Of a DNA stretch of 64,000 nt, positions 1 to 10,564 are shown piece after piece. Source of the stretch: Limnohabitans sp. 103DPR2. Its GTDB lineage: Bacteria > Pseudomonadota > Gammaproteobacteria > Burkholderiales > Burkholderiaceae_C. The notes beneath the pieces were generated by a model. It saw only the letters and a program-made list of their open reading frames with translations, was not told where the DNA came from and made no database searches. The stretch is taken from positions 2,418,001 to 2,482,000 of the forward strand of contig NZ_CP011834.1 of assembly GCF_001412575.1 (NCBI RefSeq), written 5' to 3'. The position numbers and the translations under genes were made by a program. Each line of letters opens with the position of its first letter. Within the stretch, counting starts at the first letter, position 1.

Positions 1-1076
1 CTGGCTGGATGGGCCACCAAGGTTTTCACATCCCCCAAATTGGTACTGAGAGAAACTGTGCGTGTGGCATTCATGACTTTGAAGGCGTTCTCGCGGCCTT
101 GCTCAGGCGAGTTGGCCTTAACCTCAAAGGACAACACCGCGCCACCCAAGCCCGACTGCTGCTTCATGGCCAACGTGTGTTGCGCATGGCTTTTCAAACC
201 AGGATAGTAAACACGGGCCACTTGCGGCTGTGCTTCTAGCCATTGCGCCAGTGCAATTGCCTGTTGAGATTGCGCATGCATGCGAATGCCAAGCGTCTCC
301 AAGCCTTTCAAAACCACCCAGGCATTGAAAGGCGACAAGGTCATACCCGCACTGCGCATCACAGGTCCAAAGACATCGTCGATCAATGCTTTTGAGCCGC
401 ACAAAGCACCCGCCATGACGCGACCTTGACCATCCAAGTACTTGGTCCCCGAATGCACGATTAAATCGGCACCCATCTCTAAAGGACGTTGCAAGATGGG
501 GGTTGCAAAACAGTTGTCGACCACCAACAAAGCATTGCCAGCATGCGCAATGTCTGCCAAGGCCTGAATGTCACACACATCGGTCAAGGGGTTGGTGGGT
601 GTCTCAGCAAACAACAGGCGAGTATTGGGCTGCATGGCCGCTTTCCACTCAGCCACATTGGTTTGTGACACATAGCTGGTTTGCACGCCAAATTTGGCAA
701 ACTCGCTGCCAATCAATTTGATGGTGGAGCCAAACAAGGAATGCGAGCAGATGACATGGTCACCACTTTTGAGCAAGCCCAAACACATCAACAAAATAGC
801 GGACATGCCTGTCGAGGTCGCAATGCAAGCCTCTGCGCCTTCCAAGGCCGCCAAGCGCATTTCAAAACTGCTGACAGTGGGGTTGCCCAATCGAGCGTAG
901 GTGTAGCCCTCCTCCTCGCCTGCAAAACGGCGCGCTGCAGTTTCGGCATCGGGCTGCACATAGCCACTGGTCAGATACATCGCCTCTGAATTTTCACCAT
1001 ATTGGCTGCGGTCTACAGCAGCGCGTACGGCCAAAGTGTCGATGTGCAAATTGTCGGGCAAAGGATGTTGACTCAT
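1..1076 (-). CDS. metZ: O-succinylhomoserine sulfhydrylase, 3' end cut by window edge
   Basis: PLP enzyme of the Cys/Met metabolism family, expected to make homocysteine directly from O-succinylhomoserine and sulfide in methionine synthesis. Translation from the ATG at 1076 begins MSQHPLPDNLHIDTLAVRA. It carries the family motif VHSGTKYLDGQG near the middle, whose lysine should hold the cofactor, and the late motif SLGDVKTLVAHPA near the window edge. The frame is open to base 1, so the C-terminus lies outside the window. It follows purF by 42 bp on the same strand, the order seen after purF in many beta- and gammaproteobacteria. Cystathionine gamma-synthase is a close relative; MetZ is preferred from the motif set and the purF context. 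Confidence 0.9.
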   Translation of the reverse strand, partial: MSQHPLPDNLHIDTLAVRAAVDRSQYGENSEAMYLTSGYVQPDAETAARRFAGEEEGYTYARLGNPTVSSFEMRLAALEGAEACIATSTGMSAILLMCLGLLKSGDHVICSHSLFGSTIKLIGSEFAKFGVQTSYVSQTNVAEWKAAMQPNTRLLFAETPTNPLTDVCDIQALADIAHAGNALLVVDNCFATPILQRPLEMGADLIVHSGTKYLDGQGRVMAGALCGSKALIDDVFGPVMRSAGMTLSPFNAWVVLKGLETLGIRMHAQSQQAIALAQWLEAQPQVARVYYPGLKSHAQHTLAMKQQSGLGGAVLSFEVKANSPEQGRENAFKVMNATRTVSLSTNLGDVKTLVAHPA

Positions 1077-1118
1077 GTCGGTCTTAGCTGCTTTTCAGGT
1101 AGTAGGGAGGCAATGAAA

Positions 1119-2639
1119 TTAGGTGGCATTGGGCAAGGCCAAGCGTGAGCGATCTGCGTCGGCTTCCAATTCATCTTGTTGCGAAGGTCGGTTTTCATTG
1201 AGTCGCACAATGTCTTCTGCAGAGACATCGCCCGTGACATAAATACCGTCAAAGCAAGAGGCGTCAAAACCTTTGACTTTGGGGAATCCCGGCAAGACAG
1301 CATTGGCCACTGCCAATTTCATCGCGTCGACATCTTGGTATATCAAAGCATCGCAATCGATGATTTGACGAATTTCGTCAACCGTGCGGTTGTGCGCAAC
1401 CAACTCGTCTGAGGTGGGCATGTCAATGCCGTAAACATTGGGATACCGCACAGGGGGTGCAGCACTGGCCATGTACACCTTGCGCGCACCAGCTTCTCTT
1501 GCCATCTGAACAATTTCGCGGCTGGTGGTGCCGCGCACAATGGAATCGTCGACCAACAAAACATTGCGGCCTTTGAATTCGCTGGCAATCACATTGAGTT
1601 TTTGACGCACTGATTTTTTGCGAACTGCCTGGCCCGGCATGATGAACGTGCGGCCCACATAGCGATTTTTCACAAAGCCTTCACGGTAAGGCAAGCCCAA
1701 CAACTGCGCCAATTGTGCGGCGCTGGGTCGACTCGATTCTGGAATGGGAATGACCACATCAATGTCGCTAGGTGGAACAGTTGAGATGACCCGCTTGGCC
1801 AAAGTTTCACCCAGGTTCAAACGTGCTTGGTAAACAGAAATACCGTCCAGGGTGGAGTCTGGACGGGCCAAATAAACGTATTCAAAAATGCACGGACTTA
1901 GTTGGGGCGTATCTGCACATTGCTGACTGTGCAGTTGGGTTTGCATGTCAATGAACACTGCTTCACCCGGATCAATGTTGCGCTCAAATTGATGCAGTGT
2001 GCCTTCAAGTGCCACCGATTCACTGGCCAACATGTATGTGCCGTCCTTGCCTTTGCCAATGCACAGAGGACGAATGCCAAAGGGATCACGAAATGCCAGC
2101 AAACCATGTCCGGCAATGAGTGCAATGACAGCGTAAGAACCCTTCACGCGGCGATGAACGCCCTGGACTGCCTTGAAGACATCAGCTGGGGTCAGTGGCA
2201 AACCTCGTGTGGTTTTTTCCAACTCATGTGCAAGCACATTGAGCAAAACTTCCGAATCACTTTCTGTGTTGATATGACGATGATCAGTTGAAAACAATTC
2301 TGCCTTGAGTGCTTTGGCATTGGTCAAGTTGCCGTTGTGCACCAAGACCAAACCAAATGGCGCATTCACATAAAACGGCTGCGCCTCTTCTTCACTGAAA
2401 GCATTGCCTGCAGTGGGATAGCGCACTTGGCCCAGACCACAATTGCCTGGCAGTGAGCGCATGTTGCGTGTTCTGAACACGTCACGAACCATGCCTTTGG
2501 CTTTGTGCATGTGAAACTTGCGGTCCATCTGCGTCACGATGCCTGCCGCATCTTGACCACGGTGCTGCAACAACAGCAACGCGTCATAGATCAGTTGGTT
2601 CACAGGTGCGTTGCTTGCAACGCCAACAATTCCACACAT
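1119..2639 (-). CDS. purF: amidophosphoribosyltransferase
   Basis: Catalyses the first committed step of purine synthesis, making phosphoribosylamine from PRPP and glutamine. The 506-residue protein starts MCGIVGV, so Cys2 becomes the N-terminal glutaminase nucleophile after Met removal and no propeptide is needed. The class II amidotransferase domain holds HRGQDAAGI (residues 26-34) and HNG (101-103). The phosphoribosyltransferase domain has the PRPP loop LLVDDSIVRGTT at 361-372. The length matches the E. coli enzyme. It lies 12 bp after cvpA and 42 bp before metZ, in an apparent folC-dedD-cvpA-purF-metZ operon. Confidence 0.97.
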   Translation of the reverse strand: MCGIVGVASNAPVNQLIYDALLLLQHRGQDAAGIVTQMDRKFHMHKAKGMVRDVFRTRNMRSLPGNCGLGQVRYPTAGNAFSEEEAQPFYVNAPFGLVLVHNGNLTNAKALKAELFSTDHRHINTESDSEVLLNVLAHELEKTTRGLPLTPADVFKAVQGVHRRVKGSYAVIALIAGHGLLAFRDPFGIRPLCIGKGKDGTYMLASESVALEGTLHQFERNIDPGEAVFIDMQTQLHSQQCADTPQLSPCIFEYVYLARPDSTLDGISVYQARLNLGETLAKRVISTVPPSDIDVVIPIPESSRPSAAQLAQLLGLPYREGFVKNRYVGRTFIMPGQAVRKKSVRQKLNVIASEFKGRNVLLVDDSIVRGTTSREIVQMAREAGARKVYMASAAPPVRYPNVYGIDMPTSDELVAHNRTVDEIRQIIDCDALIYQDVDAMKLAVANAVLPGFPKVKGFDASCFDGIYVTGDVSAEDIVRLNENRPSQQDELEADADRSRLALPNAT

Positions 2640-2651
2640 AAGTCAATCCAT

Positions 2652-3140
2652 TCAGACGGGCAAAAAGGCCCCAAACTTTTCAGGCAACATGGGGCGCAAG
2701 CCTTTGAGCATCGTGATCAGCATGGGGGCTCCCTTGGACTCGAGCCACCAATCACTCTCTTGCAATGCCGTCATGTGAACCACCACACTCAAGGCCAAGA
2801 GCAAAATCAAACCACGAAACAGGCCAAACACGGCCCCCAAAATACGGTCCACAGGTCTTAAACCTACGGCAGAAATCAAACGCTTCATCAGGGCAGAGAT
2901 GAGTCCCGCCGCAAAGACACTGACAATGAAAACCAAAACGAATGCCGCCGCATATCGCAGCGTTTCGCCTGAGCTTTGCATGGGTAATTTTTCGGCCACT
3001 TCAGGCGCCAGCCATTGGGCCAACAAGAAAGCAGCAATCCAGCCCATGACCGACAAGACCTCATAGACCAAGCCGCGCCATGCACCTACCAACATAGATG
3101 CTACAAGCACGGTCAGTAGGATCCAATCGGTGGAGGACAT
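2652..3140 (-). CDS. cvpA: CvpA family membrane protein
   Basis: A 162-residue inner-membrane protein with about four hydrophobic segments, starting MSSTDWILLTVLVASMLVGA. In the middle it has the glycine/arginine-rich loop GLRPVDRILGAVFGLFRG, typical of CvpA (colicin V production family). The family sits next to purF in many proteobacteria and has been linked to envelope stress and purine-related phenotypes, but its biochemical role is not settled. The ATG at 3140 follows a GGAGG-like ribosome site. It is 12 bp upstream of purF and 13 bp downstream of the SPOR gene, which supports one transcript. Confidence 0.93.
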   Translation of the reverse strand: MSSTDWILLTVLVASMLVGAWRGLVYEVLSVMGWIAAFLLAQWLAPEVAEKLPMQSSGETLRYAAAFVLVFIVSVFAAGLISALMKRLISAVGLRPVDRILGAVFGLFRGLILLLALSVVVHMTALQESDWWLESKGAPMLITMLKGLRPMLPEKFGAFLPV

Positions 3141-3153
3141 GTCTGGCCCTTGC

Positions 3154-4038
3154 TTAGAGCTTTAAGACAGAAGTGGGTAGGTTCAGTTTGCGAATTTTTT
3201 CAGCGGCTTTGTCAGCTTCTTCTTTGGTCGCAAAGGGTCCAACACGAACGCGAATGCGTTTGCCTTCTTTGGTATCAACTTCTTGCGTGTAGGTTTTCAA
3301 GCCTGCTTGTTCCAACTTCGTGCGCGCTTCCTTGGCTTTGGCTGCATCCGCAAAAGCACCCACCTGCACCACAGACCTCACAGCCTCAGATGACTTGGCA
3401 GCGTCTTTGCCATCCAACAAGGCTTTGGCCTTGGCTCCATCTTTGGACTCTGATTTGGTCTCCGACTTTTTGTCGGATTTGACATCGGGTTTTTTATCAG
3501 TCTTGGGGTCAGCTTTGGTATCCGCTTTGACTTCCGGCTTTGCTTCAGGCTTCACCTCATGCTTAGCTTCTGGTTTGGATTCAGCTTTGACCTCGGGCTT
3601 GGCTTCAGTCTTGGTTTCAGACTTGATTTCAGTCTTTGTGTCTTTGGTGACCACCTCTTCGTGAGGGTCCAAAGCTGCCACGTTGGCAACAGCACTTTTG
3701 GCAGGTGTCACAGCAGGCTGCTCAGGCGCTGAGGGCACCAGCACGGGACGCTCTTTGGCTTGCGTCGATTTGGAACTGTTGCCCGGTGTGGCCAATGGCG
3801 CTGCTTGGTTACGATCTGGAATGACGATGGGTGTGTCGATGGCGACCGGACGAGGCTGACTGTCAAACAGCAAGGGTAAGCCGACAACTGCACCCAACAC
3901 CAAAACGACAGAGCCCATCAAGCGATGACGAGCGCGCTTGCGAATCACCTCCACGCTCTCAGCAGGCGTACTGGACAGCGCATCTGCGCCGGTGTTGGCC
4001 GACTGACGGCCAGGAAATCGAAGCTTGAAAAAAGCCAT
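3154..4038 (-). CDS. dedD: SPOR-domain protein (DedD-like)
   Basis: Predicted bitopic inner-membrane protein that would bind denuded septal peptidoglycan during division. A basic N-terminus is followed by one membrane segment (MGSVVLVLGAVVGLPLLF, about residues 40-58). A long Lys/Glu/Pro/Ala linker of repeated KPEAK/KPEVK units comes next, and the C-terminal 75 residues form a SPOR domain (VVQVGAFADAAKAKEARTKL onward). I use the ATG at 4038. An in-frame TTG at 4053 exists but overlaps the end of folC and gives only five more residues. The position between folC and cvpA is the classic dedD place. FtsN-like proteins share this architecture, so the symbol rests on context. Confidence 0.88.
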   Translation of the reverse strand: MAFFKLRFPGRQSANTGADALSSTPAESVEVIRKRARHRLMGSVVLVLGAVVGLPLLFDSQPRPVAIDTPIVIPDRNQAAPLATPGNSSKSTQAKERPVLVPSAPEQPAVTPAKSAVANVAALDPHEEVVTKDTKTEIKSETKTEAKPEVKAESKPEAKHEVKPEAKPEVKADTKADPKTDKKPDVKSDKKSETKSESKDGAKAKALLDGKDAAKSSEAVRSVVQVGAFADAAKAKEARTKLEQAGLKTYTQEVDTKEGKRIRVRVGPFATKEEADKAAEKIRKLNLPTSVLKL

Positions 4039-4049
4039 GCGGTGAAGTC

Positions 4050-5339
4050 TCAATTACGCAGGTGCTTGGCGTGCAGCTTGGGGATGCCCTGCTGCAAAAC
4101 GCCGCCCACCGTATAGAACGAACCAAAGACCAAGATTCTATCAGTGGGGTCTGCAGCCAAGATGGCGGCATCCAAGGCTTTTTGAGGCGTTTCATGCACA
4201 CTGGAACGAACATCCTTGCGGGTGTTCAAGGCAGCCCAATCTGTGGCCAATTGCTGGGCCGTGCTGGCTCTGGGAAGCGGCAAATCGGTGAAATACCAAG
4301 CATCGACCAAGGGCAGTAGCTTTTTCAGCATGCTCTCCAAATCTTTGTCGGCCATGGCGCCAAAAACGGCATGGGTGGTGGGATAGAACCCCATGGCGTC
4401 CAAATTGGCAGCCAAAGCCGCCACAGAATGCGGGTTGTGGGCCACATCCAAGACCAAAACCGGCTCGCCTGGGACAATTTGAAAACGACCTGTCAACTCC
4501 ACCATGGCCAAGCCATTTCGGATGGCCTGTGCTGTGACGGGCAATTGCGGGCGCATGACCTCCAAAGCAGCCAACACGCCAGAAGCATTGAGCAATTGAT
4601 TGGCGCCACGCAGCGCCGGGTAAGCCAGCCCACTGTACCGACGCCCCCTCCCCGCCCAAGACCATTGAAGCTGATCCCCTGAAAAATTGAAATCTTTGCC
4701 AAGTAACCAAGCATCCGCTCCCAAAGCTTGCGCTTGTTTCACCACACTCTCTGGTGGCATCGGGTCACTGATCACCACGGGTTGGCCGGCGCGCATGATG
4801 CCGGCTTTTTCAAGGCCAATGCTGTCGCGGTCTGCCCCTAACAAGGCGGTGTGGTCCAAATCAATGCTGGTGATGATGGCGCAATCGGGATCAATGATGT
4901 TCACGGCATCCAAGCGCCCCCCCAAGCCCACCTCCAAAATCACCACATCCAGTTCGGCATCCGACATCATTTTCAAAATGGCCAAAGTGCTGAATTCAAA
5001 ATAGGTCAAGCTGGTGTCATGGCGCGCAGACTCGACACATTCAAAGGCCGAGGCAAAGACTTCTGCCTGAGGCGACTCGCCCACCAAGCGACAACGCTCT
5101 TCAAAATGAACCAAATGTGGGGATGTGTAAACGCCCGTTTTGTAGCCCGCTTGAAGGTAAATGGCCTCCAGCAAGGCACACGTTGAACCTTTGCCATTGG
5201 TACCTGCGACGGTGATCACAGGCATGGTCAGACTCAAGTTCATGCGTTGGGCCACTTGACGCACACGGTCTAGGCCCATGTCAATGGCTTGGGGGTGCAG
5301 TTGCTCGCAATGGGCGAGCCATTCACTCAATGTTTTCAT
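4050..5339 (-). CDS. folC: bifunctional folylpolyglutamate / dihydrofolate synthase
   Basis: Adds glutamate to dihydropteroate and to folates, retaining them in the cell. The 429-residue protein has the Mur-ligase-type ATP loop GTNGKGST at residues 46-53. The second-domain signatures include LDVAHNPHSVAALAANL, where the His-Asn pair contacts nucleotide. The order folC-dedD-cvpA-purF matches E. coli. It is the first gene of the leftward operon and is divergent from the YffB-like gene, with only 44 bp between the two starts for both promoters. MurC-F ligases share the fold but not this length or context. Confidence 0.95.
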   Translation of the reverse strand: MKTLSEWLAHCEQLHPQAIDMGLDRVRQVAQRMNLSLTMPVITVAGTNGKGSTCALLEAIYLQAGYKTGVYTSPHLVHFEERCRLVGESPQAEVFASAFECVESARHDTSLTYFEFSTLAILKMMSDAELDVVILEVGLGGRLDAVNIIDPDCAIITSIDLDHTALLGADRDSIGLEKAGIMRAGQPVVISDPMPPESVVKQAQALGADAWLLGKDFNFSGDQLQWSWAGRGRRYSGLAYPALRGANQLLNASGVLAALEVMRPQLPVTAQAIRNGLAMVELTGRFQIVPGEPVLVLDVAHNPHSVAALAANLDAMGFYPTTHAVFGAMADKDLESMLKKLLPLVDAWYFTDLPLPRASTAQQLATDWAALNTRKDVRSSVHETPQKALDAAILAADPTDRILVFGSFYTVGGVLQQGIPKLHAKHLRN

Positions 5340-5383
5340 ATGGGTAAGATTGTCGCTGAGACTGCATCGACTTACAGGACATC

Positions 5384-5749
5384 ATGAAATACACCAGCAT
5401 CACCCTTTACGGCATCCCCAACTGCGATACCGTCAAAAAAGCCCGTGCATGGCTGACCGATCAAGGGTTTGAGTATGTTTTCCACGACTTCAAAAAACAA
5501 GGCTTGCCCGAAAATGCCCTGAACAGCTGGCTGAAAGCGCTTGGCTGGGAAACCGTGGTCAACCGCAAAGGCACCAGTTGGCGCAAGCTCAGCCCTGAAG
5601 ACCAAGCCAGCGTGACAAGTGCCGCTTCCGCCAAACCCTTTTTGCTTGCCAACCCGAGCTTGGTCAAAAGACCCGTCATTGAGTGGCAATCTGCCAAAGG
5701 CACTGACATCACGGTGGGCTATCAACCAGAACAGTGGCTGACGCGTTAA
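5384..5749 (+). CDS. yffB: ArsC/Spx-family reductase-like protein (YffB type)
   Basis: A 121-residue thioredoxin-fold protein of the arsenate reductase (ArsC) family. The N-terminal motif YGIPNCDTVKKARAWL has a single cysteine where ArsC and YffB have theirs. The C-terminal part has KPFLLANPSLVKRPVIEW, the usual family ending that includes an R-P cis-proline turn. It resembles the E. coli YffB subgroup more than true ArsC. YffB proteins are suspected glutathione-linked reductases, but no substrate is established. No arsenic-resistance genes lie nearby, so an arsenate role is not supported. Confidence 0.85.
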   Translation: MKYTSITLYGIPNCDTVKKARAWLTDQGFEYVFHDFKKQGLPENALNSWLKALGWETVVNRKGTSWRKLSPEDQASVTSAASAKPFLLANPSLVKRPVIEWQSAKGTDITVGYQPEQWLTR

Positions 5750-5853
5750 GTGTTGCAAGGCAGTCATCTGCCTTCAGAGCGGCAACTTTACGCAGGCTTC
5801 ACGGTACAGCTTTAGCGCCGCTCTAAAATTGAACTTGGCTTTTAACCCTAGAA

Positions 5854-6357
5854 ATGCAATCCATGACAGTTCGCTCTCTTTCAGTTACCCGTTGGACCCC
5901 CTGTTTGGCTGGCAGCCTGCTCGCCTTTTTGGCCATCAGCCCTGCGCAAGCCCAAGAAGTGGGCCAGGTCATCAGCCGCACGCCGGTTTATCAGCAAGTC
6001 ACGGTCCCGCGTCAGGTTTGCACCCAAACGCAAGTGACTTCTCCCGCCCAAACGTCGGGCGCAGGCGCCGCCATGGGCGCCATTGCGGGCGGGGCCATTG
6101 GCAACGCCATGGGCAAAGGTGAAGGCCGAGCCATCGCCACCATGATTGGAGTCATCGGCGGCGCCATTGCCGGCGACAAAGTGGAAGGGCCCCAAAGTCA
6201 GACCCAAACTCAGCAAACTTGCACCACACAGCAGGTTTACGAAAATCGCTTGATGGGCTACAACGTGGTCTACGAATTTGCAGGCAAGCAATACACCGTT
6301 CAATGGCCCAAAGACCCTGGCCCCACAATCAAATTGCAAATCACACCAGTCAATTAA
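5854..6357 (+). CDS. glycine-zipper 2TM envelope protein (17 kDa surface antigen-like)
   Basis: A 167-residue predicted exported protein. A signal peptide (about residues 1-33, ending SPAQAQ) leads to a short region with one Cys. A glycine-zipper segment follows, GAGAAMGAIAGGAIGNAMGK then ATMIGVIGGAIAGDKV at about 70-110, which matches the Rickettsia 17 kDa / SlyB-like zipper family. The C-terminal part reads YNVVYEFAGKQYTVQW, common in the proteobacterial branch. Such proteins are thought to insert in or contact the outer membrane; the exact job is unknown. A second ATG at 5863 is an equally possible start. No lipobox is obvious. Confidence 0.85.
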   Translation: MQSMTVRSLSVTRWTPCLAGSLLAFLAISPAQAQEVGQVISRTPVYQQVTVPRQVCTQTQVTSPAQTSGAGAAMGAIAGGAIGNAMGKGEGRAIATMIGVIGGAIAGDKVEGPQSQTQTQQTCTTQQVYENRLMGYNVVYEFAGKQYTVQWPKDPGPTIKLQITPVN

Positions 6358-6488
6358 GTGCGAGCGATGGGCTCATGGGGTTCATGAGGCCCCTGATCGC
6401 CCCGCAATCGCCTAAAATCTAGGGTTTTGTTTCGTCCTACATGGCTGCCCGGATGGGTTGGTCAGGACAACCCACTCTAGATTTCACC

Positions 6489-8164
<1,676 letters not shown>

Positions 8165-8193
8165 ACGCCACATGAAGCAATTTGCTTCAATGC

Positions 8194-8222
8194 AAAAGAG
8201 CCACTTCGCGTGGCTCTTTTTT
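8194..8222 (+). terminator. rho-independent terminator after argG
   Basis: An 11-bp perfect stem (AAAAGAGCCAC with GTGGCTCTTTT) around a five-base loop ends in a run of T. It begins 29 bp after the argG stop and lies before the convergent end of murB, so it may stop both transcripts. Confidence 0.9.
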
Positions 8223-8237
8223 CGTCTGTACTTTGGT

Positions 8238-9278
8238 TTAAATCACAACGGGCTCAGGCTCTAAACGAATGCCGAACCGCTCGTAGACACTGGTTTGAAT
8301 GGCCTTGGCCAAGGTGACCACTTCGCCGCCTGTCGCGCCACCGCGGTTGACCAACACCAAGGCTTGCTTTTCGTACACAGCCGCATTGCCCACGCTCTTC
8401 CCTTTCCAACCGCAAGCATCGATCAGCCAGCCGGCTGCCAATTTGATGGTGCCATCAGGCATGGGGTAATGAACCACTTTGGGATCACGCGCAATGATGT
8501 CGGCACATTGCTCAGGCGTGACGGTTGGGTTCTTGAAAAAGCTGCCAGCATTGCCCAAGACCTTGGGGTCGGGCAACTTGTGGCGACGAATGTCACACAC
8601 CCATTGGTAAATTTGCTGGGCTGATGGATTTGCAATGCCGGTCTCGGCCATTTTTCTTTCCAAGTCCAAGTAGCCCAGGACAGGTTTCCAGAGTTTGGGC
8701 AAATTAAAACGAACACGCAGAATCAAGGCGCGGCCGCCCAAGCCCATGCCATTGGGCCCGCTGCTGGTGTGTTTGAAAACGGAGTCACGATAGCCAAAGG
8801 CGCACTGTGCCGCATTGAGGCTAAAGACTTGGCCCGTCAACAAGTCGAGGGCATCCAGAGATTCAAAGCGGTCTTGGAGTTCGACACCATAAGCACCAAT
8901 GTTTTGAACGGGAGAGGCACCCACCGAACCTGGGATCAAAGCCATGTTCTCCAACCCGGGCCAGCCTTGTTCCAGCGTCCAAGTGACCAGCTCATGCCAG
9001 TTCTCTCCAGCACCCGCCTCCACAATCCATGCTTTTTCTGTTTCACCGACCAAGCGCTTGCCCATGATTTCCATTTTGAGGACCAGCGGCTTGACATCAC
9101 CCGTCAAGACGATGTTGCTCCCCCCGCCCAACACGCAGTGGCCCTCAGGGTGATTTTTCAGGTCCTGCTGAACCGCAACGGCCTCCTCCACAGAGCGAAT
9201 TCGCACCAAGGAATAGGCCTTGGCCACAATGCCAAAGCTGTTGTAAGTCTGAAGGGCTACGTTTTGGGTCACGTTCAT
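8238..9278 (-). CDS. murB: UDP-N-acetylenolpyruvoylglucosamine reductase
   Basis: FAD/NADPH enzyme that reduces UDP-GlcNAc-enolpyruvate to UDP-MurNAc in peptidoglycan synthesis. The ATG at 9278 gives 346 residues, close to E. coli MurB (342). It starts MNVTQNVALQTYNSFGI, has the FAD-binding LGGGSNIVL, then PVQNIGAYGVEL, and the substrate loop GNAGSFFKNP with the catalytic serine. It is the type I form. The same frame stays open 156 bases upstream, but that stretch overlaps the divergent yajQ start and lacks family similarity. Confidence 0.96.
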   Translation of the reverse strand: MNVTQNVALQTYNSFGIVAKAYSLVRIRSVEEAVAVQQDLKNHPEGHCVLGGGSNIVLTGDVKPLVLKMEIMGKRLVGETEKAWIVEAGAGENWHELVTWTLEQGWPGLENMALIPGSVGASPVQNIGAYGVELQDRFESLDALDLLTGQVFSLNAAQCAFGYRDSVFKHTSSGPNGMGLGGRALILRVRFNLPKLWKPVLGYLDLERKMAETGIANPSAQQIYQWVCDIRRHKLPDPKVLGNAGSFFKNPTVTPEQCADIIARDPKVVHYPMPDGTIKLAAGWLIDACGWKGKSVGNAAVYEKQALVLVNRGGATGGEVVTLAKAIQTSVYERFGIRLEPEPVVI

Positions 9279-9318
9279 GGGAGAATTGTCGCATTCTCTT
9301 ACTTGATTATTGAATCCC

Positions 9319-9804
9319 ATGCCATCTTTTGACACCGTTTGCGAACCTAACTTGGTTGAAGTGAAAAATGCAGTCGACACCACCGCCAAAGAAATTGCCA
9401 CCCGCTTTGACTTCAAAGGCACCTCGGCCGCCATCGAACTGAAAGATAAAGAAATTACTTTGTATGGCGATGCCGACTTTCAGCTCACTCAAATTGACGA
9501 AGTACTTTTGAACAAAATGGCCAAGCGAGGCGTCGATGTGCGTTTCCTAGACAAAGGCGACGTGCAAAAAATGGGCGGCGACAAAGTCAAGCAAGTCTTG
9601 AAGGTCCGCAATGGCATTGCCACCGAAGATGGCAAAAAAATCCAAAAAGTACTGAAAGAAAGCAAACTCAAAGTACAAGCTTCCATTCAAGGTGATGCGG
9701 TTCGCGTCACCGGCGCCAAACGCGATGATTTGCAAGCGGCCATGGCCCTGCTGAAGAAGGACATCACCGAAGTCCCGATCAGCTTCAACAACTTCCGCGA
9801 CTGA
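9319..9804 (+). CDS. yajQ: YajQ family nucleotide-binding protein
   Basis: A 161-residue UPF0234 protein beginning [19 protein letters not shown], with [13 protein letters not shown] and the C-terminal [13 protein letters not shown] that mark the family. Members bind nucleotides; the Xanthomonas and Pseudomonas homologues bind cyclic di-GMP and affect transcription and virulence. I infer a signalling or RNA-related role without being able to specify it. I use the ATG at 9319 rather than the TTG at 9310. It is divergent from murB with 40 bp between the starts, and it ends in a shared terminator with plsY. Confidence 0.93.
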   Translation: MPSFDTVCEPNLVEVKNAVDTTAKEIATRFDFKGTSAAIELKDKEITLYGDADFQLTQIDEVLLNKMAKRGVDVRFLDKGDVQKMGGDKVKQVLKVRNGIATEDGKKIQKVLKESKLKVQASIQGDAVRVTGAKRDDLQAAMALLKKDITEVPISFNNFRD

Positions 9805-9807
9805 AAC

Positions 9808-9843
9808 AAAAAAGCGCCTGGGTTCACATCCAGGCGCTTTTTT
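9808..9843. terminator. bidirectional terminator between yajQ and plsY
   Basis: A 14-bp perfect stem (AAAAAAGCGCCTGG with its complement) surrounds an eight-base loop. A and T runs on the two sides give a U-tract in either direction. It begins 3 bp after the yajQ stop and lies 29 bp beyond the plsY stop, so it can end both convergent transcripts. Confidence 0.93.
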
Positions 9844-9872
9844 CATGGCGCATCTGCGCCCATTTCACAAGC

Positions 9873-10526
9873 TTAGGTGGCTTCTTTTTTGGCACCCAAT
9901 TTGGATTCAGTGCCCGCCAACAAGCGATTCACATTGTCTCGGTGTCGCCACACCAAGAAGATCCCCATGAGGCACAACAAGCCCAACATGGGCCCTTGCA
10001 AGGGCCACAAGACGTCACCAGCCAAAGTGTAATAAACAGGCGCAAGTATGGCGGCCATCAAAGCAGCCAAGGACGAATACCTGAAGAACCAAGCCACAGC
10101 CATCCAGGTCAAGGCAATGGCCAAACCCAGCAATGGATTGACACCCATCAACACGCCCAGCGCTGTGGCCACACCTTTACCGCCTTGGAATCTGAAAAAC
10201 ACAGGGTACAAGTGCCCCAAGAAAGCCGCAACACCTGCTGCCGCAGCCGTGCCCTCACCCAAGCCCAAAGCAGCACCGTACTGCACCACCCCAAACACAG
10301 GCAACCAGCCTTTGAGGGCATCAAACAAGAGCGTCAAAACGGCCGCCTTTTTATTGCCCGAGCGGAGCACATTGGTGGCGCCTGGATTTTTGCTGCCATA
10401 AGAGCGTGGGTCAGACAGCCCCATGAAACGGCTGACGATGACAGCAAAACTCAAAGAGCCCAAGAGGTAGGCCAAGATCACCACACTGAGAGGGCTCAGC
10501 AGAACGTTCAACAAATTTTCAGACAT
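9873..10526 (-). CDS. plsY: glycerol-3-phosphate acyltransferase PlsY
   Basis: Integral membrane enzyme that transfers an acyl group from acyl-phosphate to glycerol 3-phosphate, starting phospholipid synthesis. The 217-residue protein has about five hydrophobic segments and the three PlsY signatures: SLSFAVIVSRFMGLSDPRSYGSKNPGATNVLR in two adjoining pieces (the serine/arginine loop and the GSxNxGATN motif) and FQGGKGVATALGV. The C-terminal tail is basic. A 258-residue frame on the opposite strand is only a shadow. Confidence 0.95.
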   Translation of the reverse strand: MSENLLNVLLSPLSVVILAYLLGSLSFAVIVSRFMGLSDPRSYGSKNPGATNVLRSGNKKAAVLTLLFDALKGWLPVFGVVQYGAALGLGEGTAAAAGVAAFLGHLYPVFFRFQGGKGVATALGVLMGVNPLLGLAIALTWMAVAWFFRYSSLAALMAAILAPVYYTLAGDVLWPLQGPMLGLLCLMGIFLVWRHRDNVNRLLAGTESKLGAKKEAT

Positions 10527-10564
10527 GCGTCGATCTTAAACTTGATTGGACTTGAAATGGCGCA

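Noticed and set aside
1..1076. metZ as a truncated pseudogene.
   Set aside because: The frame is open to the first base and all visible motifs are intact. The gene is simply cut by the window.
3490..3650. A noncoding minisatellite or CRISPR-like repeat.
   Set aside because: The repeats are in-frame KPEAK-type codons of the SPOR linker and are imperfect and short.
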